A stretch of 64,000 nt of DNA from Verrucomicrobiota bacterium (GCA_017305195.1 JAFKMU010000054.1:47499-111498); one strand, 5' to 3'. Positions 27,093 to 39,380 are shown, counted from the stretch's first letter. Notes: generated from the letters alone by a model not told the origin. Numbers and translations: made by a program.

Positions 27093-28298
27093 TTACTTTG
27101 TAACGAGAGTCTCGTACAGGTCGGCGGTCTGTCGCGCAATGGCAGACCAACCGAATTTTTCCTCGACCCGGCGGCGTCCGGCAGCCCCGAAGGCCTTGCG
27201 CTTGGCCGGATCACTCATCAATTCATTCACCCGGCCCGCGAGGTCACGCGAGAACCTGTCGGGGTTCGTCGCCTCGAACGGGCTTTCCTTCATCTGGTCG
27301 AGCGAAACGAGGAATCCGGTCTCCCCGTGTATTACCACTTCCTTGATGCCGCCGACATTGCTGGCCACCACCGGGGTGCCGCAGGCCATGGCCTCAAGGT
27401 TGATGATGCCAAACGGCTCATAGATCGACGGGCAGACAAAGGCGGCCGCATTGCTGTAAAGCTCCACCTTGCTCTTGGTATCGACCATTTCCTCGATCCA
27501 GATCACGCCGGGGCGCGCCCGCTGCGCCGCGCTGACCGCGTTTTTCATCTCGGTGGCGATCTCCGCCGTATCGGGAGCCCCGGCGCAGAGGACGACCTGA
27601 AAGCCGGGATTCATGTGCCGGATGGCATTGACCAGATGAATGATCCCCTTCTGCCGTGTGATGCGTCCCACGAAAAGGATGTACGGTTCGACGGGGTTGA
27701 TCCCAAAACGCTTGAGCGCGTTCTTGCTCGTGACCGGACGGTATTCGTCGAGGTCGATGCCATTGTAGATCACGTGCATCTTTTCCGGCGCGATGTGGAA
27801 GAGCTTGTTCACGTCGCGCTTCGTTTCTTCGGACACCGCGATCACCGCGTCGGCCATCTCCAGCGTCGTGCGCTCCAGCCAGCAGGTGAAATCATAGCCT
27901 CCGCCGAGCTGCTCGCGCTTCCAGGGGCGCAGAGGTTCGAGCGAATGAACCGTCACGACGAGCGGGATGCCGTAGTTGAGCTTCGCAAGGATGCCGCCGA
28001 AATGCGCGTACCACGTGTGGCAATGGACCACGTCGGCATCGATGTTGGTGGTGTTGAAATCGATGCACCGCTGAAGGGCTCCGAAGACGGACTTCAGCGG
28101 CTTGGGACATGTGTAGGCATCGGAAACGAGTCCATACCCGAGCGCCGAGAGATTGCCCGAAACCTGATTCTGGTCGCCGAAACATCTCACATCCACCGGC
28201 ATCAGCTTGGCCAGTTCGCGACTGAGATACTGTACATGGACACCCGCTCCACCGTAGATGTGGGGAGGATACTCGTTTGTCAGGAAGAGTGCCTTCAC
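27093..28298 (-). CDS. glgA: glycogen synthase, actinobacterial GlgA type (GT4)
   Basis: 401 residues from a GTG start. The GT-B fold shows the N-terminal NEYPPHIYGGAGVHV, DVVHCHTWYAHFGG in the middle, and the donor-site ILFVGRITRQKG and PSIYEPFGIINLEAMACGTPVV. The YPPHIYGGAG start and overall pattern match the short ADP-glucose-dependent glycogen synthases of actinobacteria rather than the E. coli GT5 enzyme (family knowledge). Together with glgP it covers glucan synthesis and breakdown. The gene symbol is functional and could be glgM in some schemes. Confidence 0.85.
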   Translation of the reverse strand: MKALFLTNEYPPHIYGGAGVHVQYLSRELAKLMPVDVRCFGDQNQVSGNLSALGYGLVSDAYTCPKPLKSVFGALQRCIDFNTTNIDADVVHCHTWYAHFGGILAKLNYGIPLVVTVHSLEPLRPWKREQLGGGYDFTCWLERTTLEMADAVIAVSEETKRDVNKLFHIAPEKMHVIYNGIDLDEYRPVTSKNALKRFGINPVEPYILFVGRITRQKGIIHLVNAIRHMNPGFQVVLCAGAPDTAEIATEMKNAVSAAQRARPGVIWIEEMVDTKSKVELYSNAAAFVCPSIYEPFGIINLEAMACGTPVVASNVGGIKEVVIHGETGFLVSLDQMKESPFEATNPDRFSRDLAGRVNELMSDPAKRKAFGAAGRRRVEEKFGWSAIARQTADLYETLVTK

Positions 28299-28375
28299 AA
28301 GACGAGTCTAGCAAAGGGGTTGCATCCGGCAAGAGTGCTGCGGAGATCCGAGCAGAGTTGACTGGATATCCGTCC

Positions 28376-28404
28376 TTGACCACAAGCGTACTATTTGATT
28401 TAAT
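28376..28404 (+). promoter_or_regulatory. sigma-70-like promoter of the GntR-ABC operon
   Basis: TTGACC (28376-28381) and TTTAAT (28399-28404) are exactly 17 bases apart. The ATG of the regulator begins seven bases after the -10 box, so transcription should start at or next to the start codon and the mRNA would be essentially leaderless. A repressor bound here would shut off the whole operon. Confidence 0.65.
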
Positions 28405-28410
28405 ACACCC

Positions 28411-28812
28411 ATGTCGCTCCAGTTCGACATCACCCCCGGCTCCCCCGAGCCCATTTATGAGCAAATCGAGGGACACATCCGGAGGCAAATTGCTACTGGT
28501 TCACTGGTGGAAGGCGATCAGCTCCCACCCGTGCGCACGCTCGCAGAGCAGCTCACTGTCAATCCCAACACCGTAGCTCGCGCTTACGCCGAGTTGACAG
28601 CGGAGGGGCTGGTGGAGTCGCGCACCGGTCGCGGAGTATTCGTTGCCCCCAGGCGGCAGATTTTCTCGGAGGAAGAGCGCAACAGGCGTTTTCACCGCGC
28701 CGCATGGCGCTTTTTCGATGAGACGGCGTTTCTCGATATTCCGGTGCCAGAGATGGTACGGCGGCTGGAAGCCGCGTGGCCGGACTACTTTCGAAAAACC
28801 CCGACTCCATGA
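28411..28812 (+). CDS. GntR-family transcriptional regulator, YtrA subfamily
   Basis: 133 residues. The N-terminal winged helix-turn-helix (PIYEQIEGHIRRQIATGSL, LPPVRTLAEQLTVNPNTVAR, GLVESRTGRGVFV) is followed by only a short C-terminal helical segment, as in the YtrA subfamily, which controls adjacent ABC transporter genes. The stop overlaps the ATPase start as ATGA. Likely an autorepressor of the operon (inference from family and position). Confidence 0.9.
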   Translation: MSLQFDITPGSPEPIYEQIEGHIRRQIATGSLVEGDQLPPVRTLAEQLTVNPNTVARAYAELTAEGLVESRTGRGVFVAPRRQIFSEEERNRRFHRAAWRFFDETAFLDIPVPEMVRRLEAAWPDYFRKTPTP

Positions 28813-29735
28813 GCGAATACGTCATCGAAACCAAAGGTCTCACCCGATACTTCGGGAAAACATGCGTGGTGTCCGAACTCGACCTCAAGGTCCCGAAGGG
28901 AAGCATCTTCGGATTCCTGGGGCGCAACGGCGCAGGCAAAAGCACCACCATTCGCATGTTGCTCGGCATGGTGGAGCCCACCCGCGGCTCCGCCCATGTC
29001 CTTGGCAAAAACAGCCAGGAACTTTCACCGCAGGATCGCGCCCGTATTGGCTATCTCCCGGAGGGTCATCATGTCTACGGATGGATGACGGTGGAGGAGT
29101 GCGGCAAGTTTCAGGCGTCGTTCTATCCGCACTGGAACCATACGATCTTCGATGCCGTGCTGTCGCACTTCCGCCTGGATCGCAAGAACAAGGCGGGCAA
29201 CCTCTCGCGCGGCCAGCGGGCGGGGTTGTGCCTGGCCTTGGTACTCGCGCCGGAACCCGAGTTGCTCATCCTTGATGATCCCGCGCTGGGCCTTGATCCG
29301 GTGGCGCGGCGAAGCCTCATCCAGTCGATGCTTTACGTCACCCGCAAGACGGATCGCACGATTCTCTTTTCCTCGCACTTGCTCTCCGACGTGGAGCGCG
29401 TCGCCGATGAAATCGCCGTGCTCGATCGCGGCGTGCTCCGCGCCTCGTGCAAACTCGATACCTTTCGCAGCCACGTCCGCCAGTTTGTCATCAAGCACAA
29501 TGGCAAGGAGCCTCCCCTGCCCGACTTCCCAGGACTTTTGCAAACCTTCCGCACCGACACGGAGATCAGCCTCACCTTTGCCAACATCTCGCATGACGAG
29601 GAACACCATATCCGCAGCCTCGAGGTTCATTCCATCGAGGAGATCCAACTCAGCCTGGAAGACGCTTTTGTCACCTATGTCGGCGAACGCGGCGAAAAGA
29701 GCTTCTTCACCAAAGACCTGGAGGGCGTGAAATGA
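28809..29735 (+). CDS. ABC transporter ATP-binding protein (YtrB-like)
   Basis: About 308 residues from the ATG at 28809. Walker A is GRNGAGKST, the signature LSRGQRAGLCLAL (with SRGQ instead of SGGQ) and Walker B ELLILDDPALGLDP. It is a single-domain exporter-type ATPase that would pair with the membrane protein encoded next. Start and stop overlap its neighbours as ATGA on both sides. Confidence 0.92.
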   Translation: MSEYVIETKGLTRYFGKTCVVSELDLKVPKGSIFGFLGRNGAGKSTTIRMLLGMVEPTRGSAHVLGKNSQELSPQDRARIGYLPEGHHVYGWMTVEECGKFQASFYPHWNHTIFDAVLSHFRLDRKNKAGNLSRGQRAGLCLALVLAPEPELLILDDPALGLDPVARRSLIQSMLYVTRKTDRTILFSSHLLSDVERVADEIAVLDRGVLRASCKLDTFRSHVRQFVIKHNGKEPPLPDFPGLLQTFRTDTEISLTFANISHDEEHHIRSLEVHSIEEIQLSLEDAFVTYVGERGEKSFFTKDLEGVK

Positions 29736-31753
29736 AGGCACTTTTTTGGAAGGAGTTCCGTGAGAACCTGAAGTGGGCGATCCTTGCGATGGGCATCATT
29801 ATCGCCGCGATGGCGTACTCGCTTAGGTACAATCCGAACGAGTTCTATTCATTTCAACGGGAGGTCTGGCAGGGATTGCAGAGCAGTCAGTTCCTCATGG
29901 TCACCGTCTTCGGGTTTCCCGTGGTGGGCCTCGCGCTGGGCTTTTTGCAAATCCTGACGGAGCTTCGCCGCGATCAGTGGGCCTTCCTCGTTCACCGCCC
30001 GGTTACCCGCAAGCAGGTCTTCTGGGGCAAGGCCATTCCGGGAGGCATCCTGTACCTGCTGGCCACCGGCATCCCCCTCGCCGGCACGGCTTGGTGGCTG
30101 GCGACACCAGGCAACATGCCAGCTCCATTCGATATCCGGCAGCTCCTTCCCGGCACGGTCGATTTGCTCACGGGACTTTGCTTTTATTTTGCAGCACTCC
30201 TCTCGGGTATCATCCAGGGACCATGGTACGGGCGAAGAGCGCTGCCGCTGGTCGCAACATGCTTTGCGGCCACCTGTGCAAAAGTCTATTCCTTCCCGAT
30301 GGCGACAAGCGGCGTCGCATTGGTGCTCATCTGCATCCTTCTCGCCGCCGCTGCCACGCATGGCGCCGCCGGCATCTTCCGCAGGACGAGCGGAATTGGC
30401 AGAGCCGCATTGGTATTGACTTATCTTTTCGCCATTAACGTCCTGCTTGGCTGGTTCTGGGTGGGCTGGGACATCGTGTTTCCCGGCAAGCCATACTCCT
30501 ACAAAGACTACGCTCTGTTCAAAACCGGCGAGGTGGTCGTTACCACCCGGGAGGCAAACTGGTACAAGAACGTCGTCACTCTCGATGGCCGGGAGATCAA
30601 GCCCGAGAAGTCGTCATTCGACTGGCAGGATTTTCTCAACGCCAGCTATCTCTACCTGAAACCCTACACGTACTACTCGAACTACCGAGAGACGCAGAGA
30701 TTGTTCAACCAGATCTATACGAATTCCTCGTCTCCCTATCTCTGGTACTACGTGCGTAGCGTCGGCTCCTTTCAGGCATTTTCCATGATCGGCAAATCCT
30801 GCCACGGCTTTCTCGGTCCCGATGGCTTCGCTCCGGAAAATGACCCAGCCAAGGCCGGCAGCTTCCAGCTCCTTCGATCGAGTTACGGAACGGATGACAT
30901 CGTTGCCACGGAGGACGGTGTTTATCTGCCGGATCTCAACGCGGAGACGATCAAGAAAATCTTCTCGCTCGGTCCGGATGAGAAAATGCGGTCCGCAACG
31001 ATCATCTATAATCGAAGCAATAACGACGCTCCGAAAGACTATGCCATCGCAACCAGCCGGTTCATTTACATATTGCCTCACGACGGGCCTCGTATCCAGA
31101 TTCCCATCTCGGTCGATCCCGAGAAGTTCCAAGGCCTGGAACTCTATCGAACCAGTGAGGGATACACTCTGATCTACTCGACATGGTGGGGCGATGGAAA
31201 GATCGGTCCCGAACTGGTGAAAGTCTCGCCTCAGGGAGCCATCGTGAGCCAGACCTCGCTCCCGCAGCTCCGGCAAACCTATGAACGCACATGGCGCATG
31301 TGGGTGTCGGATGCGCTCAATCCTTTGGGCGCACGCCTTTGGAATCAGGCGAACATCTGGGCCTTCCACGGCCTTGGCTTTAGTGATTCGACACCGATCT
31401 GGACCTGGAAGGCAAAAGATCGCAACAAAGCCCTGATCTACTGGATGGTCGCCACGATCGTGGGACTCGTCTGTGCCGGAGCGGTTCAGGTGCCGCTGCG
31501 GCGAACAGAATTCAAGGGGCAGCGCCTCGGCTGGACGCTCTTCGTCTTCTTTTTCAGCCTTGGAGGGCTGCTTGCTTTCTGGATCGCCAACGACTGGCCG
31601 CGGCGCATTGCCTGTCCGGCGTGCGGGCGCAAGCGCTCGGTGGAGCGGGAGACCTGCGAGCATTGCGGCGCGGGATGGCCCGCGCCGAAGCAGGATGGCA
31701 CCGAGATCTGGGAGGGGTTGACCGAGGAGGCTACGCCCCCAGCAGCCAGGTGA
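29732..31753 (+). CDS. ABC-2-type permease with extracytoplasmic domain and C-terminal zinc ribbon
   Basis: 673 residues. About six membrane segments occupy 1-250, and a large soluble domain covers about 260-570. Two more segments follow (WMVATIVGLVCAGAVQV, LFVFFFSLGGLLAFWIA). The protein ends in a zinc ribbon, CPACGRKRSVERETCEHCGAGWP (C-x2-C and C-x2-C pairs). It is the membrane partner of the preceding ATPase. The soluble domain has no recognised family. The end overlaps convergent pgl by 23 bases. Confidence 0.8.
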   Translation: MKALFWKEFRENLKWAILAMGIIIAAMAYSLRYNPNEFYSFQREVWQGLQSSQFLMVTVFGFPVVGLALGFLQILTELRRDQWAFLVHRPVTRKQVFWGKAIPGGILYLLATGIPLAGTAWWLATPGNMPAPFDIRQLLPGTVDLLTGLCFYFAALLSGIIQGPWYGRRALPLVATCFAATCAKVYSFPMATSGVALVLICILLAAAATHGAAGIFRRTSGIGRAALVLTYLFAINVLLGWFWVGWDIVFPGKPYSYKDYALFKTGEVVVTTREANWYKNVVTLDGREIKPEKSSFDWQDFLNASYLYLKPYTYYSNYRETQRLFNQIYTNSSSPYLWYYVRSVGSFQAFSMIGKSCHGFLGPDGFAPENDPAKAGSFQLLRSSYGTDDIVATEDGVYLPDLNAETIKKIFSLGPDEKMRSATIIYNRSNNDAPKDYAIATSRFIYILPHDGPRIQIPISVDPEKFQGLELYRTSEGYTLIYSTWWGDGKIGPELVKVSPQGAIVSQTSLPQLRQTYERTWRMWVSDALNPLGARLWNQANIWAFHGLGFSDSTPIWTWKAKDRNKALIYWMVATIVGLVCAGAVQVPLRRTEFKGQRLGWTLFVFFFSLGGLLAFWIANDWPRRIACPACGRKRSVERETCEHCGAGWPAPKQDGTEIWEGLTEEATPPAAR

Positions 31754-32411
31754 GCTTGCCGTCGGTCGGGTTCACCGCGGCGCTCGGATAGTGCGACGTG
31801 CCGCTGAAGACCTCGTCGAGCACAGCATCCTTGCCCTTGCTATTCACGAGGAAGCAGACGTGGCGCGACGCGTCGAGGAGCGGATAGGTGAAGGTGATGC
31901 GGTGCGTGTCGAACTTCGGCACGAAGTTGGCCACCACCCAGCGATCTGTGACCTTGAGCGCATCGGTGCCCGGGAAAAGCGAGGCCGTGTGGCCGTCGTC
32001 CCCCATGCCGAGGAGGAGCAGGTCGTGGCGGTAGTATTCCTCGCCTGCGGCGTGCTGGCGCAGTGTCGCCTCGTATTCTTTGGCGGCAACATCGGGCTCG
32101 GCCTCCGCGCGGATGCGCAGGATGTTCTCCGCCGGGATCTGGATGTGGTCAAACAACGCCAGACGTGCCATGCGATAGTTGCTCTGCTCGTCGGTCGGCG
32201 GGACGCAGCGTTCATCGCCAAAGGTGAAGACCCATTTCGACCAGTCGGTCTGCTCTTTAACGAGGGCCTCGTAAACCGGGCGCGGGGTGTTGCCGCCGCT
32301 CAGGGCGATACGGAAAACCCCTCGCGCGGCGATGGCGGCAGCGGCCTCCGCGCGGATGAGATTGACGGCGTCTTCGACGAAGTTGGTGGAGTGGATGATC
32401 TCGGGTTTCAT
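31731..32411 (-). CDS. pgl: 6-phosphogluconolactonase
   Basis: 226 residues of the NagB/SIS-like family. Motifs include FRIALSGGNTPRPVYEAL, the catalytic-region GDERCVPPTDEQSN, and LLLGMGDDGHTASLFPGT. It hydrolyses 6-phosphogluconolactone in the oxidative pentose phosphate pathway. It is followed upstream on the same strand by sixA with a short gap. zwf and gnd are not in the window. Confidence 0.94.
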   Translation of the reverse strand: MKPEIIHSTNFVEDAVNLIRAEAAAAIAARGVFRIALSGGNTPRPVYEALVKEQTDWSKWVFTFGDERCVPPTDEQSNYRMARLALFDHIQIPAENILRIRAEAEPDVAAKEYEATLRQHAAGEEYYRHDLLLLGMGDDGHTASLFPGTDALKVTDRWVVANFVPKFDTHRITFTYPLLDASRHVCFLVNSKGKDAVLDEVFSGTSHYPSAAVNPTDGKLTWLLGA

Positions 32412-32421
32412 GGGGAAAGAA

Positions 32422-32892
32422 TTACATCAGGCGGGCGGGAACGAGGAACTGGAGCTGGCCCTTGCCGGGCTCGATCTGGCCGACCTGAATGGCGGTCAGC
32501 GAGGTTTTGCGGATTTTCAGGGCATCGGGGTCCGGCAGCCCGAGCAGATAGGCGATGGTTTCGCTGAAATCCGGCTCGTGGCCCACGACCATCACGGATT
32601 CGTTTTTGGAATAGTCCTGAATCTCTTTCAGATAGGTCTCTGGAGCCATTCCGGCCGCGAGCCAGGGCACTTCGGTCGCCTCCATGTCCCCGAGCCGGTC
32701 GGCGACGATCTTCGCCGTCTGGCGGGCGCGGACGAGAGGACTGGTCAGGATCACATCCGGCACGATACCGAGCCGTAGCAGAAATTTGCCCGCTTTTTCT
32801 GCCTGGTCAACTCCCTTGGAGGTGAGCTTGCGGGCAAAGTCCGTGTCTGCGTCTCGTTCGGCCTCTGCGTGGCGTAGAAAAAATAAAACCAT
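32422..32892 (-). CDS. sixA: SixA-like phosphohistidine phosphatase
   Basis: About 156 residues from the ATG at 32892, giving the normal start MVLFFLRHAEAE, where RH is the catalytic phospho-accepting motif. DVILTSPLVRARQTA and VVGHEPDFSE supply the second Arg and His of the histidine-phosphatase core. It removes phosphate from histidines of phosphotransfer proteins; possible targets in the window are the PTS-like protein and the kinases. An ATG 42 bases upstream would add an unlike extension. Confidence 0.88.
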   Translation of the reverse strand: MVLFFLRHAEAERDADTDFARKLTSKGVDQAEKAGKFLLRLGIVPDVILTSPLVRARQTAKIVADRLGDMEATEVPWLAAGMAPETYLKEIQDYSKNESVMVVGHEPDFSETIAYLLGLPDPDALKIRKTSLTAIQVGQIEPGKGQLQFLVPARLM

Positions 32893-33008
32893 GCGGTGAA
32901 GGGACTTTTTGCCCGCTTGCGTATCGCCCGTCAATCACGGGAATATCCGCTGGTTGGCATGTCGTTTGCTGGCATGGGTTTCCTCCGCCGTCCATTTGCC
33001 TGCATAAA

Positions 33009-33036
33009 TTGCTGGCGCGACGCTTTATTTTATCTT
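33009..33036 (+). promoter_or_regulatory. possible acnA promoter
   Basis: TTGCTG (33009-33014) and TATCTT (33031-33036) are 16 bases apart, 17 bases before the aconitase ATG. The surrounding T-rich stretch offers other -10 candidates, so the exact boxes are uncertain. Confidence 0.4.
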
Positions 33037-33052
33037 CTATAACCGACAAACT

Positions 33053-35941
<2,889 letters not shown>

Positions 35942-35946
35942 ACATC

Positions 35947-36972
35947 ATGAATACGCTTCGAGTAGGGTTCGTTGGGGCAGGCGGTATCGTTCTCCAACGA
36001 CACCTGCCGGGGCTGAAAAACATTCCGGGTGTCGAGTTCGCGGTCGTCGCGAACTCGACGCTGGAAAGTTCAAAACGTTTTTGCCAGGAACACGCGCCCG
36101 GAGCGAAGCCGCTCGGGAGCTGGCAGGAGGTGGTCGCCCACCCCGATGTCGACATCGTTTGGATCGGCGCAACGCCCTACCTGCACGAACCAGCCACCAT
36201 CGCCGCCCTGCACCACGGCAAGCACGTGTTTTGCCAGGCGCGAATGGCGCGGGATCTGGCCGAGGCCGAGCGCATGCACGCCGCTGCCTCGGAACGACCG
36301 GACCGCGTCACCATGCTCTGCCCGCCGCCGCATGGGCTGACGGGCGATCGCTTCATCCGCGAGCTGCTCGGAGAAAAGGTCATCGGCGATGTCCGCAATA
36401 TTCACCTGCTCAGCCTCAACGGGGCGTTTTCGGATCGTGAAAAACCCGCCCATTGGCGCCAGCGCCGCGAGACCAGCGGGCTCAACATTCTCACCCTTGG
36501 CATTCATACCGAAGTGATCCAGCGCTGGCTGGGCGATTTTACGCCCATTCGCGCCGTCGGACGCTTCGACGTGCGCGAACGCCACGGCTACCGCGTCACG
36601 ATTCCCGACGCCCTTCGGGTCAAAATCGAAGGCGCTGCGGGTTTCGCGGGCACGCTGGAATTCAGCGGCGTCTACACGCAAGAGCAGGTTGAGCGCCTGG
36701 AGATCGCAGGCACGACGGGGACGCTTTTCTACGACTACCTCGCTGACCGCATCTCGCTTCAGCATCTCGGTAAGGAGCCCGAGGTATTGCCTATCCCGCA
36801 GGAACTCCTGGGCGGCTGGACGGTCGAGGCGGATTTCATCGACGCCGTGCGTGATCCCGCCGGAGCGCGTCCGCACCCGGATTTCACCGACGGAGTTCGC
36901 TACATGCGCGTGGTCCAGCGCGTCGCCGACATCCTTGAGGAAACGGTGGGCGACGAGATCGGCGAGAGCTAG
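35947..36972 (+). CDS. Gfo/Idh/MocA-family oxidoreductase
   Basis: 341 residues. The N-terminal Rossmann motif is VGFVGAGGIVLQRHLPGL. The family's usual EKP is replaced by CQARMARDLAEAERM at the equivalent position, so the Lys of the motif is missing and catalysis may differ. The C-terminal half has the beta-sheet domain (VRIEGAAGFAGTLEFSGVY-like region). The substrate is probably a sugar or inositol derivative. Its TAG stop shares CTAG with the stop of the convergent methyltransferase. Confidence 0.83.
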   Translation: MNTLRVGFVGAGGIVLQRHLPGLKNIPGVEFAVVANSTLESSKRFCQEHAPGAKPLGSWQEVVAHPDVDIVWIGATPYLHEPATIAALHHGKHVFCQARMARDLAEAERMHAAASERPDRVTMLCPPPHGLTGDRFIRELLGEKVIGDVRNIHLLSLNGAFSDREKPAHWRQRRETSGLNILTLGIHTEVIQRWLGDFTPIRAVGRFDVRERHGYRVTIPDALRVKIEGAAGFAGTLEFSGVYTQEQVERLEIAGTTGTLFYDYLADRISLQHLGKEPEVLPIPQELLGGWTVEADFIDAVRDPAGARPHPDFTDGVRYMRVVQRVADILEETVGDEIGES

Positions 36973-37751
36973 GGCTTCTGCGCCAGCAGGCCCAATCTCG
37001 GCCACCACCAGACGATCTTTCCGTCCTCAATGGCGAGGCGAAAGGCACGACGGGCGGATTCCGGTGCGGATTCGACCAAAGCTATCACCTTGGCGCGATT
37101 TTCCGGCGAGGTCGCAGCGGTTTCGAAATACCACTCCAGATCGGGCTGTTTGAAAGGCGTCGTGGCGCACTCCAGAACCTCCAGCCCGCTTTCGCTCACA
37201 CATTGAGCCCATACGGCAGGAGCGATGAAGCGCCCTTGGCTGGGATCGCGCAGTTTTTCCACCTGATGCAGCCACTCCTCGGCCTCCGGCTCTCCATCCG
37301 GCACGCTGCCGTCGATCACCATGAGGTAACCGCCCGGTTTGAGCACCCGCACGGCCTCGGTAACAAAGCGGCGGGGATCGCTGAAATGATGCGCCGCCAC
37401 ACGACAGGTCACCACGTCAAAAGAGCCGTCGCGGTACGGAAAATTCTCCGCCTCGTGCAGCACTGTCTCGATAGCCAGGCCGCGCTCCGCCGCGAGCTTC
37501 GCGGTGTTTTCCAACATGGCAGGCGTGATGTCGCTGGCGGTCACCGCCAGCCCGCGCCCGGCCAGATAGAGCGCCGTGTGCCCCCCACCCGTCGCGACAT
37601 CCAACGCACTGGCCCCCGGAGGAAAACTCACCCCGTCCAGCAAAGCGGCCACGTCTTCGACATTGGCCAGGATATGGGATTTCCCATACCGGTCGCTCTG
37701 CTTCTGAAACTGGTCCCGGGAGGCTTTTTGAGCGTCATTGAGGGCTGCCAT
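36969..37751 (-). CDS. class I SAM-dependent methyltransferase
   Basis: About 260 residues from the ATG at 37751 (MAALNDAQKASRDQFQKQSD). SAM-binding motif I is ALDVATGGGHTALYLAGRG, motif II DVVTCRVAAHHFSDP, and post-II VLKPGGYLMVIDGSV. It resembles UbiE/Methyltransf_11 small-molecule enzymes; the substrate is unknown. The reading frame extends further upstream but is antisense to the metF start region and not methyltransferase-like. Confidence 0.83.
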   Translation of the reverse strand: MAALNDAQKASRDQFQKQSDRYGKSHILANVEDVAALLDGVSFPPGASALDVATGGGHTALYLAGRGLAVTASDITPAMLENTAKLAAERGLAIETVLHEAENFPYRDGSFDVVTCRVAAHHFSDPRRFVTEAVRVLKPGGYLMVIDGSVPDGEPEAEEWLHQVEKLRDPSQGRFIAPAVWAQCVSESGLEVLECATTPFKQPDLEWYFETAATSPENRAKVIALVESAPESARRAFRLAIEDGKIVWWWPRLGLLAQKP

Positions 37752-37836
37752 GGGCACAATTTGCGCCAAAACCGCCATTCCCGAAACACGGATTGTTGCC
37801 AATTTGCCGCCAACAGGTGATTCTTTCCGGCCCGTC

Positions 37837-38742
37837 ATGCATATCGAGGACACCCTGCGCGAATCCGAGACCACGTTCTCCTTTGAGTTTTTCCCCCCGA
37901 AAACTCCAGAGGCCTCGGAGAATCTGTACCAAACCATTCGCGAACTCGAGGCGTACCGCCCGGACTTTGTCAGTGTCACCTACGGCGCAGGTGGCTCCAC
38001 CCGCGACCTTACGCACGACCTCGTGCTGCGCATCAAGCGCACAACCTCGCTCAACCCGGTGCCGCACCTCACCTGCGTGTGCCACTCTGAAGCCGAAATC
38101 GAAAGCATCCTCACGCGCTACGCCGAGGAAGGCGTCGGCAACATCCTCGCTCTCGCTGGAGACCCGCCGGTGCGTGAAGGATACGACCGCTCAAAGGACG
38201 CGTTCCAGCACGCGGCCGATCTCGTCAGTTTCATCTCGCGCTTCAATGCCAGCGGCAAACATGCCGACCCGCGCGGTTTCGGCATCGGCGTCGCCGGATT
38301 CCCGGAGGGCCACCCAGGCACGCCCAACCGCCTGCTGGAAATGGACTATCTGAAAGCCAAGGTCGACGCCGGGGCGAACTACATCGTCACCCAGCTTTTC
38401 TTCGACAACCGCGACTTCCTCGATTTCCGCGACCGTTGCTCATTGGCCGGAATCAACATTCCCATCATCGCGGGCATCATGCCGATCACGTCACTCGGTG
38501 GCATGCGCCGCATGGCGGAACTCGCCGCCGGAGCGCGCTTCCCCGCCAAGCTCCTCCGCGCCCTCCAGCGCGGTCAGAATGACCCCGCAGCAGTCGAGCG
38601 CATCGGCGTCCACTACGCGACCGAGCAATGCGCCGACCTGCTGGAAAACAACGTGCGCGGCATCCATTTTTACACGCTCAACCGCTCGGACGCCACGCGC
38701 CGCATCTTCGACAATCTCGGCCTGCGCTCAGTGAAGGCTTAG
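37837..38742 (+). CDS. metF: methylenetetrahydrofolate reductase
   Basis: About 301 residues from the ATG at 37837 (MHIEDTLRESETTFSFEFFPPKT). The FEFFPPKT start, VTYGAGGSTRD, HLTCVCHSEAEIE, ALAGDPP and TQLFFDN are all family hallmarks. It reduces methylene-THF to methyl-THF with FAD and NADH for methionine synthesis. No metE or metH is nearby. Confidence 0.95.
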   Translation: MHIEDTLRESETTFSFEFFPPKTPEASENLYQTIRELEAYRPDFVSVTYGAGGSTRDLTHDLVLRIKRTTSLNPVPHLTCVCHSEAEIESILTRYAEEGVGNILALAGDPPVREGYDRSKDAFQHAADLVSFISRFNASGKHADPRGFGIGVAGFPEGHPGTPNRLLEMDYLKAKVDAGANYIVTQLFFDNRDFLDFRDRCSLAGINIPIIAGIMPITSLGGMRRMAELAAGARFPAKLLRALQRGQNDPAAVERIGVHYATEQCADLLENNVRGIHFYTLNRSDATRRIFDNLGLRSVKA

Positions 38743-38848
38743 TCGTTTCGCTGAGCGATCTTTCCTCTCCGCACTGCTGCACCCACCGGGTTTCGCGATT
38801 GAAGCGCCTTGCGCGAAAGAATGTTTTTGAAGATAGAGAACGTCTTAG

Positions 38849-39160
38849 ATGTCTTCGAATGAATATCGCTTAGTCACAGAGTATGAGCTGGTTGATTACC
38901 CATGCGGTTTGTCGGCGGGCGACCGGCTGCGGGTAAAGGTGGCGATCGTTGTTCACCAGGGGAGTAAGCCTACCGGCGTGGTCCACCCGGTGGGAGATGT
39001 GTGGACGGTTTTGAGAGGAGTCGTCGACGAACCTGATATCGTCTGGCTCCGGCAGCCGGATGGAAAATCGCATACCTGGACCGGCAGCGATATTTTTGAG
39101 ACATTTGAGAAAGTGACCAACCCGCAGGAGGAACCACCGAGCCACGCGCCCCGTCCCTAA
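38849..39160 (+). CDS. small hypothetical protein
   Basis: 103 residues; function not recognised. It is acidic-to-neutral with no membrane segment, begins MSSNEYRLVTEYELVDYPCG and ends in a Pro-rich tail. The core alternates beta-like stretches (RLRVKVAIVV, GVVHPVGDVWTVLRGVV), suggesting a small beta-fold. GAGAA lies about ten bases upstream of the ATG. Confidence 0.55.
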   Translation: MSSNEYRLVTEYELVDYPCGLSAGDRLRVKVAIVVHQGSKPTGVVHPVGDVWTVLRGVVDEPDIVWLRQPDGKSHTWTGSDIFETFEKVTNPQEEPPSHAPRP

Positions 39161-39380
39161 TCCCTCGCCCAACCCGACATCATCAAGCGCGGCCAATTCG
39201 CACCGGTACGGCGGATAGGAGCCAGCCATCATCTCCCGCCTCGGCAACACCCCGGAATACTCGAACTTTCTCTTCGACGACTCCGGCAGCGTTTACCTGA
39301 GACTCGAGGAGTGACAGGGCGCCGGCGGCGGCACTTATGAAACCAAAACGGAGCGTGTTCACGCCAGAATCGTTCGCCCT
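39161..39380. other. gap with short gene remnant
   Basis: No complete gene is seen. On the plus strand around 39229-39314 a short frame encodes IISRLGNTPEYSNFLFDDSG followed by a few residues and a stop, with an in-frame stop just before it. It reads like the tail of a larger protein whose body is gone. The parent family was not identified. Confidence 0.35.
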
